Shown: positions 16,648 through 25,148 of the stretch, piece by piece
How positions within the stretch are numbered: the stretch's first letter is position 1
Layout: each line of letters begins with the position of its first letter
NCBI GenBank assembly: GCA_040274725.1
Contig: JBEMAQ010000006.1
Location: 121,991-185,990, forward strand
Source: Solibacillus sp040274725
GTDB lineage: Bacteria > Bacillota > Bacilli > Bacillales_A > Planococcaceae
Length of the DNA: 64,000 nucleotides
Reading direction: 5' to 3'
Notes under the pieces: generated by a model
What the model saw: the letters and a program-made list of their open reading frames with translations, nothing else
Databases searched by the model: none
Told to the model about the DNA's origin: nothing
Program-made: the position numbers and the translations under genes

Positions 16648-17619
16648 ATGAAAAAATGGACATTAGCACTAGCTCTGTTGCTAGTTGTAGCAGTACTACA
16701 AGCGTGCAGTAGCAGCGCAGAAACGAAGGAGCTTGAAACGGTACGCTTAGACTATGCATACTATTCACCAACGAGCTTAATTTTGAAAAACTTTGGCTAC
16801 GCGGAAGAAATTTTTGAAGCAGACGGTGTAAAGGTTGAATGGACGCTAAGTCAAGGCAGTAACAAAGCATTAGAATTTTTAACGAGTAACAGTATTGATT
16901 TTGGTTCAGCAGCAGGTGCGGCAACATTAATTACAAAATCTAAAGATGTACCGCTTGAAAATGTGTATGTATTATCACAACCAGAGTGGACAGCACTTAC
17001 AACAATTGATCCATCGATTCAAAGTATTGAAGATTTAAAAGGCAAAAAAGTAGCCGCAACATATGGCACAGACCCATACATTTTCTTATTACGTGCATTA
17101 GATTCAGTTGGATTGTCGGAAAAAGATATTGAATATATTAACTTACAGCACCAAGATGGTTACCAAGCATTAGTAAAGGGTGACATTGATGCATGGGCAG
17201 GCTTAGATCCAATTATGGCAACGTCAGAGCTTGAGTCAGGTGCGAAATTATTTTACCGCAATACCGATTTCAACACGTATAACTTCTTAAACGTGCGCTC
17301 AGAGTTTGCAGACAATTATCCAGAGGCTGTAGAAAAAGTTATTCAAGCTTACGAAAAAGCGCGTGAATGGATCATCGCAAACCCAGAGGAAGCGGCAGAA
17401 ATTATCGCGAAAGAAGCACAAATTGATTTAGCAGTAGCAAAGCTTCAATTAGAGCGCACAGGCTTTGATGCACCAATTCCAGGGGCAGCGCAGCAAGAGG
17501 CTTTAGAAAAGGCTGGTGCGTTACTACAGGCAGCAGAAATTATTCCAGCTGGCAAAGAAGTAACAGAGCTCACAACGAGCTTAATTAATCCAACGTTTGC
17601 AGAAAAAACGGTGAAGTGA
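16648..17619 (+). CDS. ssuA: ABC sulfonate-binding lipoprotein (SsuA/NrtA/TauA family)
   Basis: The 323-residue protein has a lipoprotein signal (lipobox LQAC, then a Ser-rich linker) and a type II periplasmic-binding fold of the SsuA/TauA group. Supporting segments include VRLDYAYYSPTSLILKNFGY, VEWTLSQGSNKALEFLTSNS and LKGKKVAATYGTDPYIFLLR. It captures an organic sulfonate or similar anion outside the membrane and delivers it to the permease next door. AAGGGGAG lies upstream of the ATG at 16648. It follows metY by 13 nt and precedes ssuC by 10 nt. Confidence 0.85.
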   Translation: MKKWTLALALLLVVAVLQACSSSAETKELETVRLDYAYYSPTSLILKNFGYAEEIFEADGVKVEWTLSQGSNKALEFLTSNSIDFGSAAGAATLITKSKDVPLENVYVLSQPEWTALTTIDPSIQSIEDLKGKKVAATYGTDPYIFLLRALDSVGLSEKDIEYINLQHQDGYQALVKGDIDAWAGLDPIMATSELESGAKLFYRNTDFNTYNFLNVRSEFADNYPEAVEKVIQAYEKAREWIIANPEEAAEIIAKEAQIDLAVAKLQLERTGFDAPIPGAAQQEALEKAGALLQAAEIIPAGKEVTELTTSLINPTFAEKTVK

Positions 17620-17629
17620 GGGGATTTTA

Positions 17630-18472
17630 ATGGAGAAGGGGCAGCGTTTACCATCGACCGTCATTCATACGAAAGAAAAATCAAAAAAGGAGAGAGCGCC
17701 TAGGCAAAAGCGCTCTCTTCCGTTTATTAGTTTAACACTGCCAGTTTTACTAATTGTCGCATGGTACACGGTGACTGCGAGCGGCATGATCCCGAGCTAT
17801 CAGCTACCATCCCCCGCAGCAGTGCTGGCAAAAATCAGTAGCCTAGCAGCGGACGGCTCACTCTGGTCACATATGGGTATTACACTATACCGCGTTTTAC
17901 TAGGTAGCTTTATCGGCGCAAGTATTGCCGTTTTACTAGGGAGCTTAGTTGGCTTTTACAATAAAGCCGAGCGTCTATTTGATCCGATGATTCAAGCATT
18001 CAAATCGATTCCATCTCTTGCGTGGGTACCGTTATTTATTTTATGGATGGGCATTGGTGAGCCGTCAAAAATTGCATTGATTGCAGTCGGCGTGTTCTTC
18101 CCTGTGTATTTAAATATTGTGAGCGGCATTTTAAATGTAGATCGCAAATTAATTGAAGTAGGTAAAGTGTACGGCTTTAGCCATTTTGAGCTTGTGCGTC
18201 GCATTATTTTCCCAGCAAGCTTACCATCATTTTTCACGGGACTTCGCAGCGGGCTAGGGCTTGGCTGGATGTTTGTTGTGGCTGCAGAATTAATGGGCGC
18301 AAGTCAGGGGCTTGGCTACCTGCTTGTCATCGGCCAAAACTCTGCATCACCAGATATTATTATTGCGAGTATTTTATTATTTGCTGTAATCGGGAAACTA
18401 ACGGACTGGGTTATTAAAATCGTCGAGATTAAAGTATTATCTTGGCGCGATACGACGGCGATTGGAGGTTAA
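17630..18472 (+). CDS. ssuC: ABC sulfonate permease
   Basis: The 280-residue permease has a basic N-terminal tail and about six TM helices. The EAA loop region reads VGKVYGFSHFELVRRIIFPA, which contacts the ATPase, and the upstream helix region AFKSIPSLAWVPLFILWMGIG is typical for SsuC/TauC. GAGGGG precedes the ATG by 6 nt. The gene lies between ssuA and ssuB in a compact operon, so it should form the membrane channel of the same importer. Confidence 0.9.
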   Translation: MEKGQRLPSTVIHTKEKSKKERAPRQKRSLPFISLTLPVLLIVAWYTVTASGMIPSYQLPSPAAVLAKISSLAADGSLWSHMGITLYRVLLGSFIGASIAVLLGSLVGFYNKAERLFDPMIQAFKSIPSLAWVPLFILWMGIGEPSKIALIAVGVFFPVYLNIVSGILNVDRKLIEVGKVYGFSHFELVRRIIFPASLPSFFTGLRSGLGLGWMFVVAAELMGASQGLGYLLVIGQNSASPDIIIASILLFAVIGKLTDWVIKIVEIKVLSWRDTTAIGG

Positions 18473-18475
18473 CTA

Positions 18476-19210
18476 ATGGTACTAAAAATAAAAAATTTAA
18501 CGCGTATTTTCAACAACCAAAACGGTGTACGTGATGTATCGTTTGAACTGCAAGAAGGCGAAATTGTCGGTTTACTCGGCAAAAGTGGCTCAGGAAAAAG
18601 TACAATTTTACGCACGATTGCGGGTCTTGATACAGGCTATACAGGTGAGATTGAAATTGCTGGTGAGTGCATTGACGGGCCACATGAAGAAATCGGTGTT
18701 GTCTTTCAAGAGGCACGCTTAATGCCGTGGCTAACCGTGATTGAAAATGTACAGTTTGGTCTAAAGGGTGATAAGGAAGCAAATGAAAAATTAGCGCGTT
18801 ATTATTTACGTCAGGTCGGATTAGCGGATGCAGCCGAGCTTTATGTAAAGCAATTATCAGGCGGCATGGCGCAGCGTGTGGCCATTGCACGCGCACTCGC
18901 AGCGAACCCGGGGCTATTATTAATGGACGAACCATTCAGCGCACTTGATGCCTTTACAAAAATGCAGTTGCAAGATTTAGTGCTAGACATTTGGCAGGAG
19001 CAAAAATTAAGCGCAGTGATTGTCACACATGATATCGACGAGGCACTTTACCTTTGTGACCGCATTATTTTACTTGCTGGCAAGCCTGGTGAGGTAGATA
19101 AGGAAATCCTGCTAAATGAGCCGCGCCCACGTCATCGCGGTAGTGAGACGTTAGCACGCAAGAAAACTAAGATTTTAGAGAGCCTAAAAATTGAAGCAGT
19201 GCGTGTGTAA
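18476..19210 (+). CDS. ssuB: ABC sulfonate transporter ATPase
   Basis: This 244-residue ATPase has Walker A GKSGSGKS (residues 35-42), a Q-loop in VVFQEARLMPWLTV, the signature LSGGMAQRVAIARAL, Walker B LLLMDEPFSALD and the switch His in VTHDIDEA. The PWLTV after the Q-loop is characteristic of the SsuB/TauB/NrtD group. It starts 3 nt after the permease and ends the metY-ssuACB operon at a terminator. Confidence 0.9.
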   Translation: MVLKIKNLTRIFNNQNGVRDVSFELQEGEIVGLLGKSGSGKSTILRTIAGLDTGYTGEIEIAGECIDGPHEEIGVVFQEARLMPWLTVIENVQFGLKGDKEANEKLARYYLRQVGLADAAELYVKQLSGGMAQRVAIARALAANPGLLLMDEPFSALDAFTKMQLQDLVLDIWQEQKLSAVIVTHDIDEALYLCDRIILLAGKPGEVDKEILLNEPRPRHRGSETLARKKTKILESLKIEAVRV

Positions 19211-19236
19211 AAAGCCCCTCACAAAGGGCTTTTTTG
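19209..19236 (+). terminator. Rho-independent terminator of metY-ssuACB
   Basis: AAAAGCCC and GGGCTTTT form a stem around CTCACAAA, and the T-run completes it. Confidence 0.8.
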
Positions 19237-19387
19237 CATTTTATATATGAGAGAATAAAAAAGACTAAAGATTTATTTTGCAGCATATATAATTGAAACC
19301 GAGACTTTTAAATGTAAAATATAACCAAAACAACATATAATTAAGCGTATATTCCCTATTTGATTTTCCTAGAATGGAGGTTTTCAT

Positions 19388-20581
19388 ATGTATAAAGTAT
19401 ATGGTCGTACGTATCAAAGGACGATGAAGTTAGCAACGAAGTATGTTCATTTTCGTGAGCCAGATTTACTAGAGGGAGAAAATAGTTTACTAAAGCTACC
19501 GATTCTTATTGCAAGTAAAGGGGTAAAAACATTACTCATTGTGACGGATGAAGGCATTCAAAAGCTAGGATTGATGGAGCCACTGCTTGAGAAGTTGGCA
19601 GAGGAGGGCATTCACTATACGATTTATGATAAAACGGTGCCAAACCCAACAATTGATAATATTGAAGAAGCACGCGCAATTTATTTGGAGCATGCATGTG
19701 ACGGCATTTTAGCATTTGGTGGTGGCTCGCCAATGGATTGTGCAAAAGGTGTTGCTGCGAGAATTGTACGTCCTGAGAAAGCGGTACAAAAGCTAAAGGG
19801 CTCATTGAAGGTGCGAAAGGAGATGCCGCCATTTTTTGCGGTGCCAACGACAGCAGGAACGGGGAGTGAGGCGACGGTTGCGGCAGTTGTTTCAAATAGT
19901 GAAACGAATGAAAAATACGCCATTATGGATCCTGTATTAATTCCACATGTTGCCGTCTTAGATCCACTATTAACAGTGAAGCTACCAAAGTTGATTACAG
20001 CAACAACGGGAATGGATGCACTGACGCATGCGGTTGAAGCTTATATCGGGCGTAGTAATACAAACGAAACATACGCTTATAGTATAGAAGCGGTGAAGCT
20101 GATTTTTGAGCATTTATATACGGCTTATATCGACGGTGAAAATATTGAAGCGCGTAAGGCGATGCAGCGCGCGTCTTATTTAGCGGGCATGGCGTTTACA
20201 CGTGCTTATGTTGGCTATGTACATGCAGTGGCACATACGTTAGGTGGCTTTTATCATATTCCACACGGTTTGGCAAATGCGGTGCTCTTACCTTACGTAC
20301 TCGAGCTATACGGTAAAAGTGCGCATAAGCCACTTGCAGAGCTCGCGGCTATAGTTGGTATAACGGGCGCGACAGAGGAAGAGCAGGCACAAAACTTTAT
20401 TCAGGCGATTCGTGAATTAAATGCCAAAATGGACATTCCAGAAAAGCTGCAAGGGATTGAAAATCGTGATGTACCGGTAATGATTGAGCGTGCCCATAGC
20501 GAGGCAGTACCACTTTATCCAGTGCCGCGTTTTTTATCAAAAGATGAGTTGTTTTATTTATATCAGGTTATTCAGCCATAA
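19388..20581 (+). CDS. Iron-containing (type III) alcohol dehydrogenase
   Basis: The 397-residue protein has the group III dehydrogenase layout: NAD(P)-binding GGGSPMDCAKG at about 117-127, PTTAGTGSEAT, and metal ligands in TGMDALTHAVEAY and VHAVAHTLGGFYHIPHGLAN (conserved Asp and three His). It reduces or oxidises an alcohol/aldehyde pair in the cytoplasm. TGGAGG lies 8 nt before the ATG. It is transcribed alone between the ssu operon and a convergent ssuE-like gene; whether it handles aldehydes released by desulfonation is inference. N-terminal extension relative to some family members is minor. Confidence 0.88.
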   Translation: MYKVYGRTYQRTMKLATKYVHFREPDLLEGENSLLKLPILIASKGVKTLLIVTDEGIQKLGLMEPLLEKLAEEGIHYTIYDKTVPNPTIDNIEEARAIYLEHACDGILAFGGGSPMDCAKGVAARIVRPEKAVQKLKGSLKVRKEMPPFFAVPTTAGTGSEATVAAVVSNSETNEKYAIMDPVLIPHVAVLDPLLTVKLPKLITATTGMDALTHAVEAYIGRSNTNETYAYSIEAVKLIFEHLYTAYIDGENIEARKAMQRASYLAGMAFTRAYVGYVHAVAHTLGGFYHIPHGLANAVLLPYVLELYGKSAHKPLAELAAIVGITGATEEEQAQNFIQAIRELNAKMDIPEKLQGIENRDVPVMIERAHSEAVPLYPVPRFLSKDELFYLYQVIQP

Positions 20582-20582
20582 A

Positions 20583-20615
20583 AAATGTCCGGTCAACTTC
20601 GACCGGACATTTTGG
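20583..20615. terminator. Bidirectional terminator
   Basis: AATGTCCGGTC and GACCGGACATT pair around AACTTC with T-runs on both strands, between convergent genes. Confidence 0.85.
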
Positions 20616-21143
20616 TTATGCATTTACAGGTACAGCTTGGAAAACAACCTGCTCAATGCGTTCAGTAGCCTCTGCATCTAACTGATAGCCACCAGCTTCA
20701 AGCTTTTCTACTTGTGTATCCACAATATAAATTGGCTGCGTGATCGACGTTGCACCTAAAATAGAAGCAACAGGCACAAGCGCATATTGCAGCGCTAATA
20801 AATGTGCAATCGAGCCGCCAATTGCTGCAGGGATGACCGTTTTATTTTGTAAGCCCTTTTGTGGTAATAAATCTAAAAATGCTTTTAAAATGCCTGAATA
20901 AGCCCCTTTGAAAATCGGTGTTAATAGTACAACGATATCTGCCTCACCAACTTTAACAACAGCTTGCTGAATGGCCACACTTTTGAAATTAGCTGTTAAT
21001 ACATCTGTTGCAGGTAATTCATGTACAGCAAGTGTTTCCACTGTTGCGCCTGCTTTTGCTAATGCTTGCTCGATTGCTTGCTCCACACCTGTTAAGCGTG
21101 AAAATTTTGTGTGGCCACCGTTAATAATGATTGCTTTTGTCAT
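20616..21143 (-). CDS. ssuE: NAD(P)H-dependent FMN reductase (SsuE-like)
   Basis: This 175-residue flavodoxin-like reductase starts MTKAIIINGGHTKFSRLTGV (the flavin phosphate loop) and has LLTPIFKGAYSGILKAFLDLLP followed by AIGGSIAHLLALQYAL, the SsuE/MsuE pattern. It supplies reduced FMN to two-component LLM monooxygenases such as those encoded at 14003-15064 and 58486-59811. AGGAGG precedes the ATG. The start overlaps the 3' end of the upstream 96-codon gene by 23 nt, so the two are translationally linked. Confidence 0.85.
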   Translation of the reverse strand: MTKAIIINGGHTKFSRLTGVEQAIEQALAKAGATVETLAVHELPATDVLTANFKSVAIQQAVVKVGEADIVVLLTPIFKGAYSGILKAFLDLLPQKGLQNKTVIPAAIGGSIAHLLALQYALVPVASILGATSITQPIYIVDTQVEKLEAGGYQLDAEATERIEQVVFQAVPVNA

Positions 21144-21411
21144 GTGTAACGCCTCCTAATTGGTTAATGAACAGGTCTAAGCTTATAATCAGCTTCCCTT
21201 GCCCAAATTTTACTTTTTGTTGCTGTGATACCTCTTGACTCCATTTGAAAAATAGCGTGATATATTTTCGGCGCTCTGTAATGTCCTCAAAGCCTTGTTT
21301 ATAAAACCACTGCTCCACTGTGTTATAAACACCGCGATTGATATGAAATTGCTCAAAGCACCACTGTGAAAAATGAAGGTCAGGGCTATTTAATAATTGT
21401 TTATCTATCAT
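21121..21411 (-). CDS. Uncharacterised 96-residue protein co-transcribed with ssuE
   Basis: I do not recognise this protein. It is soluble, aromatic-rich (SQWCFEQFHINRGVYNTVEQ, then WFYKQGFEDITERRKYITLF) and has one Cys. The ribosome site is weak (GGAAGTGAG). Its last 23 nt overlap the ssuE-like gene in another frame, which argues for a real operon partner. A role in sulfur or flavin metabolism is only a guess from context. Confidence 0.55.
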   Translation of the reverse strand: MIDKQLLNSPDLHFSQWCFEQFHINRGVYNTVEQWFYKQGFEDITERRKYITLFFKWSQEVSQQQKVKFGQGKLIISLDLFINQLGGVTHDKSNHY

Positions 21412-21594
21412 TGCTGTAACTCACTTCCAATAAAACTTATTGATTTACTAGGATTTTAAATTAAATAATCTGAAAAGTCAATATTTCATCTTGTGATTGC
21501 TAATAAGTTATTTCAATTAGTTTTGTGCTGGGGTAAATTAGAGGTGGATATTTATGTTAAATTGAATGTAGCTAATTGAAATGGAGGAGAGAGG

Positions 21595-22875
21595 ATGGAA
21601 CAGGTACTATTAGAAGGTGTAAAAACAACGCGACAATTCTTGCGTAAACAGCAGCTTGCTACAATTTTTGAGCAATTTGACGTGCAGACAATGCAGTTGA
21701 CGACTGAACAACGTCTTGAGAAATACAAGAAGATGGCGGAAAGTCCGTTTCGATTTTTCCGTGGGAGTGCGTATTTATATTATTATGACACGACGAAAAT
21801 TGATTCGATTTTCCACACTGACCCACAGCGTCCGACATGGATTATGGGGGATATGCATATGGACAATTTTGGGGCGTTTCAAAATGAAGAGGGCGACGTC
21901 GTTTTTGATGTCAATGATTTTGATGAGGGCTATGTAGGTTCGTATTTATACGACATTTTGCGCATGAGCATTAGTATCGCGCTTTACATGGAAGAGCAGC
22001 AGTTGTCAGAGGATGTACAACAACAGGCAATTAATTCATTTTTAACAAGCTATATTAAACAAATGAAACGCTTTAAATCAGGAAAAGATGACCCGATAAC
22101 GCTTATTTTTACGAAGGATAATACAAAAGGACCGATTCGCCGCGCACTAAAAAAATTAGAGCAGCGTCAGCATACACAGTTATTAGAGGATTTGACAGTT
22201 GTAAACGAACTAGGGCAGCGCATTTTTGTTGAAACAGAGGAAATTCACCGCGTTTCAGGGCCGCTTTTTAATCAGATTTCAGCGCTACTAGGAGACTATG
22301 CAGTGCAGGATATCGCCTTGAAATACGGCTCAGGCACCGCCTCAATTGGCTTGGAGCGTTATTATATTGTCGCACGTGACGCGGAAGATGCGGAATATGT
22401 TTTAGAAATGAAGGAAGTACGCACCGCAGTCCCAGCATATTTTTTCCCATACAATGAACTATTTTGGCAACATTATGAGCATCAGGGCGCACGCGTTGTT
22501 GGCACACAAAAGGCCATGCACCACCTAGAGGACCCACATTTAACGTACGCTACAATGAATGGTAAAGAATACTATATTCGTGAGCGCTCACCGTATAAGC
22601 GTAAGGTGAAGTCGAAAAACTATCGATCTACCGAGGAATATTTCGAAACGACAGCGATTATGGGGCAGATTGCGGCGAAAATTCATGCGCGAGCGGATAT
22701 TGATTATTCGGACGTCTTTACTTACCATAGTGAGGATGAAATTTTGGAGGCGATTGAGCAGCATAAAGCGTTATTCGTCGACAGTGTAACGATGCAGGCA
22801 CTGCGTTATAAGGACATTGTTAATTATGATTATGAACTCTTTATCGAATGGCTTACGACGCTAAATCATGCATAA
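21595..22875 (+). CDS. DUF2252 family protein
   Basis: The 426-residue protein shows the DUF2252 core: SPFRFFRGSAYLYYYD (about 52-66), WIMGDMHMDNFGAFQ (about 81-95) and VFDVNDFDEGYVGSYLYDIL (about 101-120). The GD.H..N and ND.D elements look like catalytic and metal-binding parts of a protein-kinase-like/aminoglycoside phosphotransferase fold, but the function of the family is not known to me. GGAGGAGAGAGG lies upstream. It is transcribed alone and diverges from the ssuE pair. Confidence 0.8.
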   Translation: MEQVLLEGVKTTRQFLRKQQLATIFEQFDVQTMQLTTEQRLEKYKKMAESPFRFFRGSAYLYYYDTTKIDSIFHTDPQRPTWIMGDMHMDNFGAFQNEEGDVVFDVNDFDEGYVGSYLYDILRMSISIALYMEEQQLSEDVQQQAINSFLTSYIKQMKRFKSGKDDPITLIFTKDNTKGPIRRALKKLEQRQHTQLLEDLTVVNELGQRIFVETEEIHRVSGPLFNQISALLGDYAVQDIALKYGSGTASIGLERYYIVARDAEDAEYVLEMKEVRTAVPAYFFPYNELFWQHYEHQGARVVGTQKAMHHLEDPHLTYATMNGKEYYIRERSPYKRKVKSKNYRSTEEYFETTAIMGQIAAKIHARADIDYSDVFTYHSEDEILEAIEQHKALFVDSVTMQALRYKDIVNYDYELFIEWLTTLNHA

Positions 22876-22927
22876 ATAATACGAAATAAAGCTAGATGAA
22901 ATTTTAAGTTTCTCTAGCTTTAAATAA

Positions 22928-23224
22928 TTAATGAATTTTTAATACAACGATTTCTACATCTGTCACAGCTTCTAAACTATGATTCTCAAAAGGATCGAGC
23001 GCTAGTACGTCCTCATTCGTTAAATGGTAATCTACACCTTCTACATTAAAAATAACTTCACCTCTGCGCACAACAACGACAACTGTATTTGGTACATTAT
23101 GCTCGGCAACTGTTTCGCCTGCGCGTAGCTGGATGTTTAGTACGTCTATTTTTTCAGTTAGTAGTATACGGCCGATTTTTTTACTGCGTTCGATCAATTC
23201 ATTTTATACAGTAACGAGTTGCAT
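22928..23224 (-). pseudogene. Cupin-domain protein interrupted by an early in-frame stop
   Basis: The only good start is ATG 23222-23224 with AGGAGG 6 nt upstream, but its seventh codon is TAA (23204-23206). The same frame continues as a complete single-cupin protein (VLNIQLRAGETVAEHNVPNT, then EVIFNVEGVDYHLTNEDVLA). A TTG at 23195-23197 could restart translation but has no ribosome site. A single A-to-T change of an AAA codon would explain the stop. The metal-binding His set is incomplete (one H in AEHNV and one in ENHSLEA). It is probably inactive or poorly expressed; a sequencing error is possible. Confidence 0.7.
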
Positions 23225-23460
23225 CTGATTCCTCCTGATAGCGTAAAATACGCTTTTTAATGGGTTAATAAGAAAGAAATTGATAAAAATAAAATACATG
23301 TCCAAACGAAGAAACGGCTAGCGTTAATATAGTTAGTTAAGCAGCTAGTTAGAGGGCAACTGTGATGAAAAATCATCATATTTATTTTCATTGTGCCGCA
23401 TCATATTTATATTAATTGATTTGTCTTTATTAGTTCTGCGATGTACGTCACACCTGTAAA
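23225..23460. other. Intergenic region without visible features
   Basis: AT-rich stretch upstream of the cupin gene. Apart from the cupin ribosome site I see no gene, RNA motif or strong repeat. Confidence 0.4.
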
Positions 23461-23463
23461 TAA

Positions 23464-23500
23464 AAAATAGTGAAAATGATTGCTCATTTCCACTATTTTC
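23464..23500 (-). terminator. Rho-independent terminator of the 351-residue SLH gene
   Basis: AAATAGTG-GAAATGA pairs with TCATTTTCACTATTT around a short GCAA loop, with a T-rich tail on the minus strand. Confidence 0.7.
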
Positions 23501-23510
23501 TCAGGGAATA

Positions 23511-24566
23511 TTAATTTTTCTTCACAACACCTGTATAGGTCAACTCGCTATCACGCTCATACGCGCAATCGAGTTCTACGATACGAACGGCCTGATCAAG
23601 CTTTTGGAACTCAATCATGCATCGGTTCCCATCTATTGTTTCAGAAAGCATCGCCTTATTTTCTGTAAGGAGTGTCGCGGTTCCTTCTACAAAGTTGGAC
23701 TTCAGCCCGTCATATACTTGGAGTTCAATGTGCATCGTCGTTTTATCGGTGTTCGTAATTTGTAGTTCTAGCCCGCGCACATCAAACGAATCATCCCCGT
23801 AACGCTGTGTGAATGAATAAAGCCCGTTCCACGCAAGTAAATTTTTATCCTTTTCTTTCGGATTTGTATAGTCAGAGCCCTTCGCAAAATCGGCATGCAC
23901 CATACTGCGTGCTTCTCTTGCACGTGTCATAATTGATTTTCCATCTACATTTTCCACGCTTTCCTGCGCAATATTTGAAATGTAAAAGTAATTTTTTTCG
24001 CTTAGGCGGTAGAACAGAATGACGGCCTGTCCGCGCGTTAACGTATTATCAGCACCGAAATATTTCGCTAAATCACGCTCTTTATATTTTTCATTTTGGC
24101 CTATTGAAATATACGCATCAATAAGAAATGTAATCGAGCCATCAAGTGTCGTTTGTCCGTCCACTATATAACCAAGCGCTTGTGCCACAACGCCACGTGT
24201 CACATTTCCCCCGCGAATATTATTGTCAAAATAACCATTTAGCGGCACACCATATGTCGCTAAATTATTATAAATCACGTCTGAAGCTTTTTCAGTTGGC
24301 GTATTTTTGAGCAATTCCTCCTCAGTTTCATCTAAATCAAAATACGTTACAAGCATGTGTGCAAACTGCTGCTCTGACACCTTTTGATTTGGCTTAAATG
24401 TGCCGTCAGGGTAGCCGCCAATGAGCTCAACTTGCTTCGCCCATTTGATGGCATCAAAAGCGTAGTGACTTGATGGAACATCGCTAAAAAATGTTGCAGC
24501 TGAAGCTGGTGATTGGGAGTTCATACAGCTTATTAATAACACTAGTACGAAAAATAATTTTTTCAT
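23511..24566 (-). CDS. SLH-domain surface protein
   Basis: The 351-residue product begins with a signal peptide (residues 1-24, ending ASAA). ATG 24564-24566 has AAAGGAG 7 nt upstream; an in-frame extension upstream lacks a ribosome site and crosses the terminator of the next gene. A clear first SLH domain spans 26-77 (FFSDVPSSHYAFDAIKWAKQ, then GGYPDGTFKPNQKVS). Two weaker SLH-like units follow (VPLNGYFDNNIRGGNVTRGV and AKYFGADNTLTRGQAVILF). The C-terminal 150 residues (NLLAWNGLYSFTQRYGDDSF onward) form a beta-rich domain I do not recognise. It is probably wall-bound. Confidence 0.82.
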   Translation of the reverse strand: MKKLFFVLVLLISCMNSQSPASAATFFSDVPSSHYAFDAIKWAKQVELIGGYPDGTFKPNQKVSEQQFAHMLVTYFDLDETEEELLKNTPTEKASDVIYNNLATYGVPLNGYFDNNIRGGNVTRGVVAQALGYIVDGQTTLDGSITFLIDAYISIGQNEKYKERDLAKYFGADNTLTRGQAVILFYRLSEKNYFYISNIAQESVENVDGKSIMTRAREARSMVHADFAKGSDYTNPKEKDKNLLAWNGLYSFTQRYGDDSFDVRGLELQITNTDKTTMHIELQVYDGLKSNFVEGTATLLTENKAMLSETIDGNRCMIEFQKLDQAVRIVELDCAYERDSELTYTGVVKKN

Positions 24567-24675
24567 CTCGAATCTCCTTTTGATTTTTGTATAAAGAGGA
24601 TAACTTAGTAATAGTATACTGTATTCTTTAAGTGAAATTGGCATTTTTATGGATTTAGTGAAGCGAGTTATAAGA

Positions 24676-24708
24676 AAAACACCCCGAAAAATAAATTTCG
24701 AGGTGCCT
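24676..24708 (-). terminator. Rho-independent terminator
   Basis: GCACCTCGAAA and TTTCGGGGTGT pair on the minus strand around a T-rich loop and a TTTTC tail follows, just after the 130-residue membrane gene. Confidence 0.7.
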
Positions 24709-24711
24709 AGA

Positions 24712-25104
24712 TTAATTTTCTTTTTCAATAAAGAACGTCACAATAACGAATAACAGGAAAGCCAGTAATAGGAACGTACCACCAACAATAAACAAAATCA
24801 TGACGAATGTGTCATTTAAATTGAACGGATTTAAATTATACATCCACATGCCGAATGTTAAACCGAATGCACCGGTCATGGCTAAAATGCTGTGTACCGT
24901 CACTAACTTTTTATATTTTACACGGAATACTTTATAAAAAATCCCCCATGCAAAAACCGATAGCCAGCCAACGAGTAAAATATGTGCGTGAATAGGGCGT
25001 AGTGAATAGTCCATATTCCCCGACATTTGTGAGCCTAAAAATGTACCAATCAAACCGAAAATCGCCGCAAAGCGAATGAGGCGAATACTCCATGCTTGTT
25101 CCAT
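24712..25104 (-). CDS. Small heme-copper-oxidase subunit I-like membrane protein
   Basis: This 130-residue protein has four TM helices. SLRPIHAHILLVGWLSVFAW resembles the His-bearing helix II of cbb3/heme-copper oxidase subunit I (H.H..L.GW), so a heme ligand is possible, although the protein is far shorter than a full oxidase subunit (over 450 residues). AGAAGGGGG precedes ATG 25102-25104; a longer in-frame start 36 nt upstream has no ribosome site. It follows the HssS-like kinase gene by 44 nt on the same strand, so it could belong to that transcript. The function is unproven. Confidence 0.65.
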   Translation of the reverse strand: MEQAWSIRLIRFAAIFGLIGTFLGSQMSGNMDYSLRPIHAHILLVGWLSVFAWGIFYKVFRVKYKKLVTVHSILAMTGAFGLTFGMWMYNLNPFNLNDTFVMILFIVGGTFLLLAFLLFVIVTFFIEKEN

Positions 25105-25148
25105 TGTATTTCCCCCTTCTATTTTGCGATGCTCCCTCAAGCATCGTT

